The position numbers and the translations under genes are program-made. 5,234 bases of DNA, from assembly GCA_011372835.1 (NCBI GenBank), contig DSAJ01000060.1:1-5234 (forward strand). The letters run 5' to 3'. Source of the stretch: Methanomicrobia archaeon (GTDB taxonomy: Archaea > Methanobacteriota_B > Thermococci > Methanofastidiosales > NM3). Positions 4,269 to 5,234 of this stretch are shown in pieces (position 1 is the first letter of the stretch; every line of letters starts with the position of its first letter). The notes under the pieces are model-generated. The model saw only the letters and a program-made list of their open reading frames with translations, had not been told where the DNA came from and ran no database searches.

Positions 4269-5234
4269 GTGGCAGAGGAAATAAACCTGACCAGGGGCGT
4301 GCGCACGCTTACGGGCGATCCAAAAAAGGCGATCATCAGCCTATCCATCCCCATGATGCTTGCCATGTCGATCCAGGTCATCTACAATCTTGTCGATGCC
4401 ATCTGGGTGTCTGGCCTTGGCGCGGATGCGCTGTCTGCCGTTGGGTTCTTCTTTCCGTTCATGTTCCTGATCATGGGGCTGTCAAACGGCATCGGCATTG
4501 GTGCGAGTTCTGCGATATCACGGCGCATTGGCGCCAAGGACAAGGATGGCGCCGATGCGGTAAGCATACATGCCCTGTTGCTTACGCTGCTCGTTGCGAT
4601 GGTAATAACGATACCTGCATTCCTTCTCGCCCCGACCATCTTCGATGCGCTCGGTGCAGATGACGTCCTTGACTTGACCGTCGCCTATGCAAGGGTCCTC
4701 TTTGCGGGCACGATCATCATCTTTTTCATGAATGTCACAAACAACATCCTTCGCGGGGAAGGCGACACCAAGCGTGCGATGTATGCCATAGTCGTCGGTT
4801 CGGTCCTCAACATCATCCTCGACCCCATATTCATCTATGTGCTCGACCAGGGCGTCGCCGGTGCGGCACAGGCAACCTTGCTTTCAATCGCAATATCCGC
4901 CCTGTTGATAGCCTACTGGCTCTTCTTCAAGCGCGATACATATGTGAGCATTCATTTCAGGGCGTTTTCATATAGCCAGCATACCTTGTGGGAGATTCTG
5001 CGTGTGGGTATCCCCGCCTCCTTCCAGCAGATGTCAATGTCGCTTTCGATGCTGGTGCTCAACGGCATCGTCGTCGTCATCGCGGGCAGTGACGGCGTTG
5101 CCGTGTATTCCACCGGGTGGCGCGTGGTCAGCCTTGCGATCGTTCCCCTGCTGGGGATAGCAACGTCCGTCACCGCAGTCACGGGCGCGGCGTATGGGAT
5201 GAAGGCATATGACAAGCTCGATGCTGCACATCTC
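4269..5234 (+). CDS. MATE family multidrug/toxin efflux transporter, N-terminal 322 residues
   Basis: MATE proteins are cytoplasmic-membrane exporters of cationic and other drugs, driven by sodium or proton antiport; usual length is about 450 residues in 12 helices, so roughly the first three quarters are visible. The product begins MAEEINLTRG, then GDPKKAI (16-22), the TM1 motif SIPMMLAMSIQVIYNLVDAI (26-45), WVSGLGADALSAVGF (46-60) and GIGIGASSAISRRIG (74-88), then ILRGEGDTK (160-168) and LNIILDPIFI (180-189), all standard MatE landmarks. The second MatE half starts around IPASFQQM (248-255). The GTG at 4269 is chosen because the protein then starts at the family's usual distance before TM1, with GGAG ten bases upstream; an in-frame stop at 4212 limits extension. 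No ATG is in frame nearby. The GDPKKAI-type start is typical of archaeal MATE proteins. Substrate cannot be inferred. The gene is divergent from the DUF4389 gene and unrelated to arginine synthesis. Confidence 0.93.
   Translation, partial: MAEEINLTRGVRTLTGDPKKAIISLSIPMMLAMSIQVIYNLVDAIWVSGLGADALSAVGFFFPFMFLIMGLSNGIGIGASSAISRRIGAKDKDGADAVSIHALLLTLLVAMVITIPAFLLAPTIFDALGADDVLDLTVAYARVLFAGTIIIFFMNVTNNILRGEGDTKRAMYAIVVGSVLNIILDPIFIYVLDQGVAGAAQATLLSIAISALLIAYWLFFKRDTYVSIHFRAFSYSQHTLWEILRVGIPASFQQMSMSLSMLVLNGIVVVIAGSDGVAVYSTGWRVVSLAIVPLLGIATSVTAVTGAAYGMKAYDKLDAAHL

Noticed and set aside
4382..5231. Minus-strand ORFs of 60-90 codons opposite the MATE gene
   Set aside because: All are fragments antisense to continuous MATE coding sequence and have no motifs.
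1..5234. CRISPR array, tRNA, insertion sequence or phage genes
   Set aside because: No regularly spaced repeats, cloverleaf with anticodon arm, transposase motifs or terminal inverted repeats were seen on either strand.

Overview
The window looks like chromosomal DNA from an archaeon, most plausibly a methanogenic euryarchaeote; Methanomassiliicoccales is only a guess. The evidence is a MATE-family exporter with an archaeal-type N-terminus (a GDPKKAI motif leading into TM1), TATA-box-like elements such as TTTATAAG upstream of genes, U-rich 3' ends, and Shine-Dalgarno sites of the GAGGTGATC form. The arginine enzymes themselves read much like bacterial ones, so a bacterium is not excluded without a 16S or ribosomal-protein marker. 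Coding DNA is GC-rich; the stretch around 3420-3640 is conspicuously AT-rich.

Positions 1-3504 (minus strand) carry an arginine-biosynthesis operon in the order argC-argJ-argB-argD, with argD cut by the left edge. The genes are packed with ATGA overlaps or gaps of 10 bases or less. Together they convert N-acetylglutamate to N-acetylglutamyl-phosphate (ArgB), the semialdehyde (ArgC) and N-acetylornithine (ArgD). ArgJ then moves the acetyl group back to glutamate, giving the cyclic route to ornithine. ArgB carries the N-terminal helix typical of arginine-inhibited kinases. A 35-codon ORF sits directly ahead of argC (3397-3504). It has the best ribosome-binding site in the operon, and its stop codon overlaps the argC start as ATGA. 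I consider it a candidate leader peptide or unrecognised first cistron, and it is the most interesting item here.

Positions 3505-3642 hold a likely operon promoter (a tandem ATAATAAA motif), a small hyphenated palindrome near the expected transcription start, and a U-rich hairpin that may terminate the gene upstream. Positions 3643-3960 (minus) encode a 105-residue DUF4389 membrane protein.

Positions 3961-4268 form a divergent intergenic region with TATA-like elements facing both ways, two sets of short inverted repeats shared by the two sides, and a weak 47-codon ORF. From 4269 to the right edge (plus strand) lies the first 322 residues of a MATE multidrug/toxin exporter, starting at GTG.
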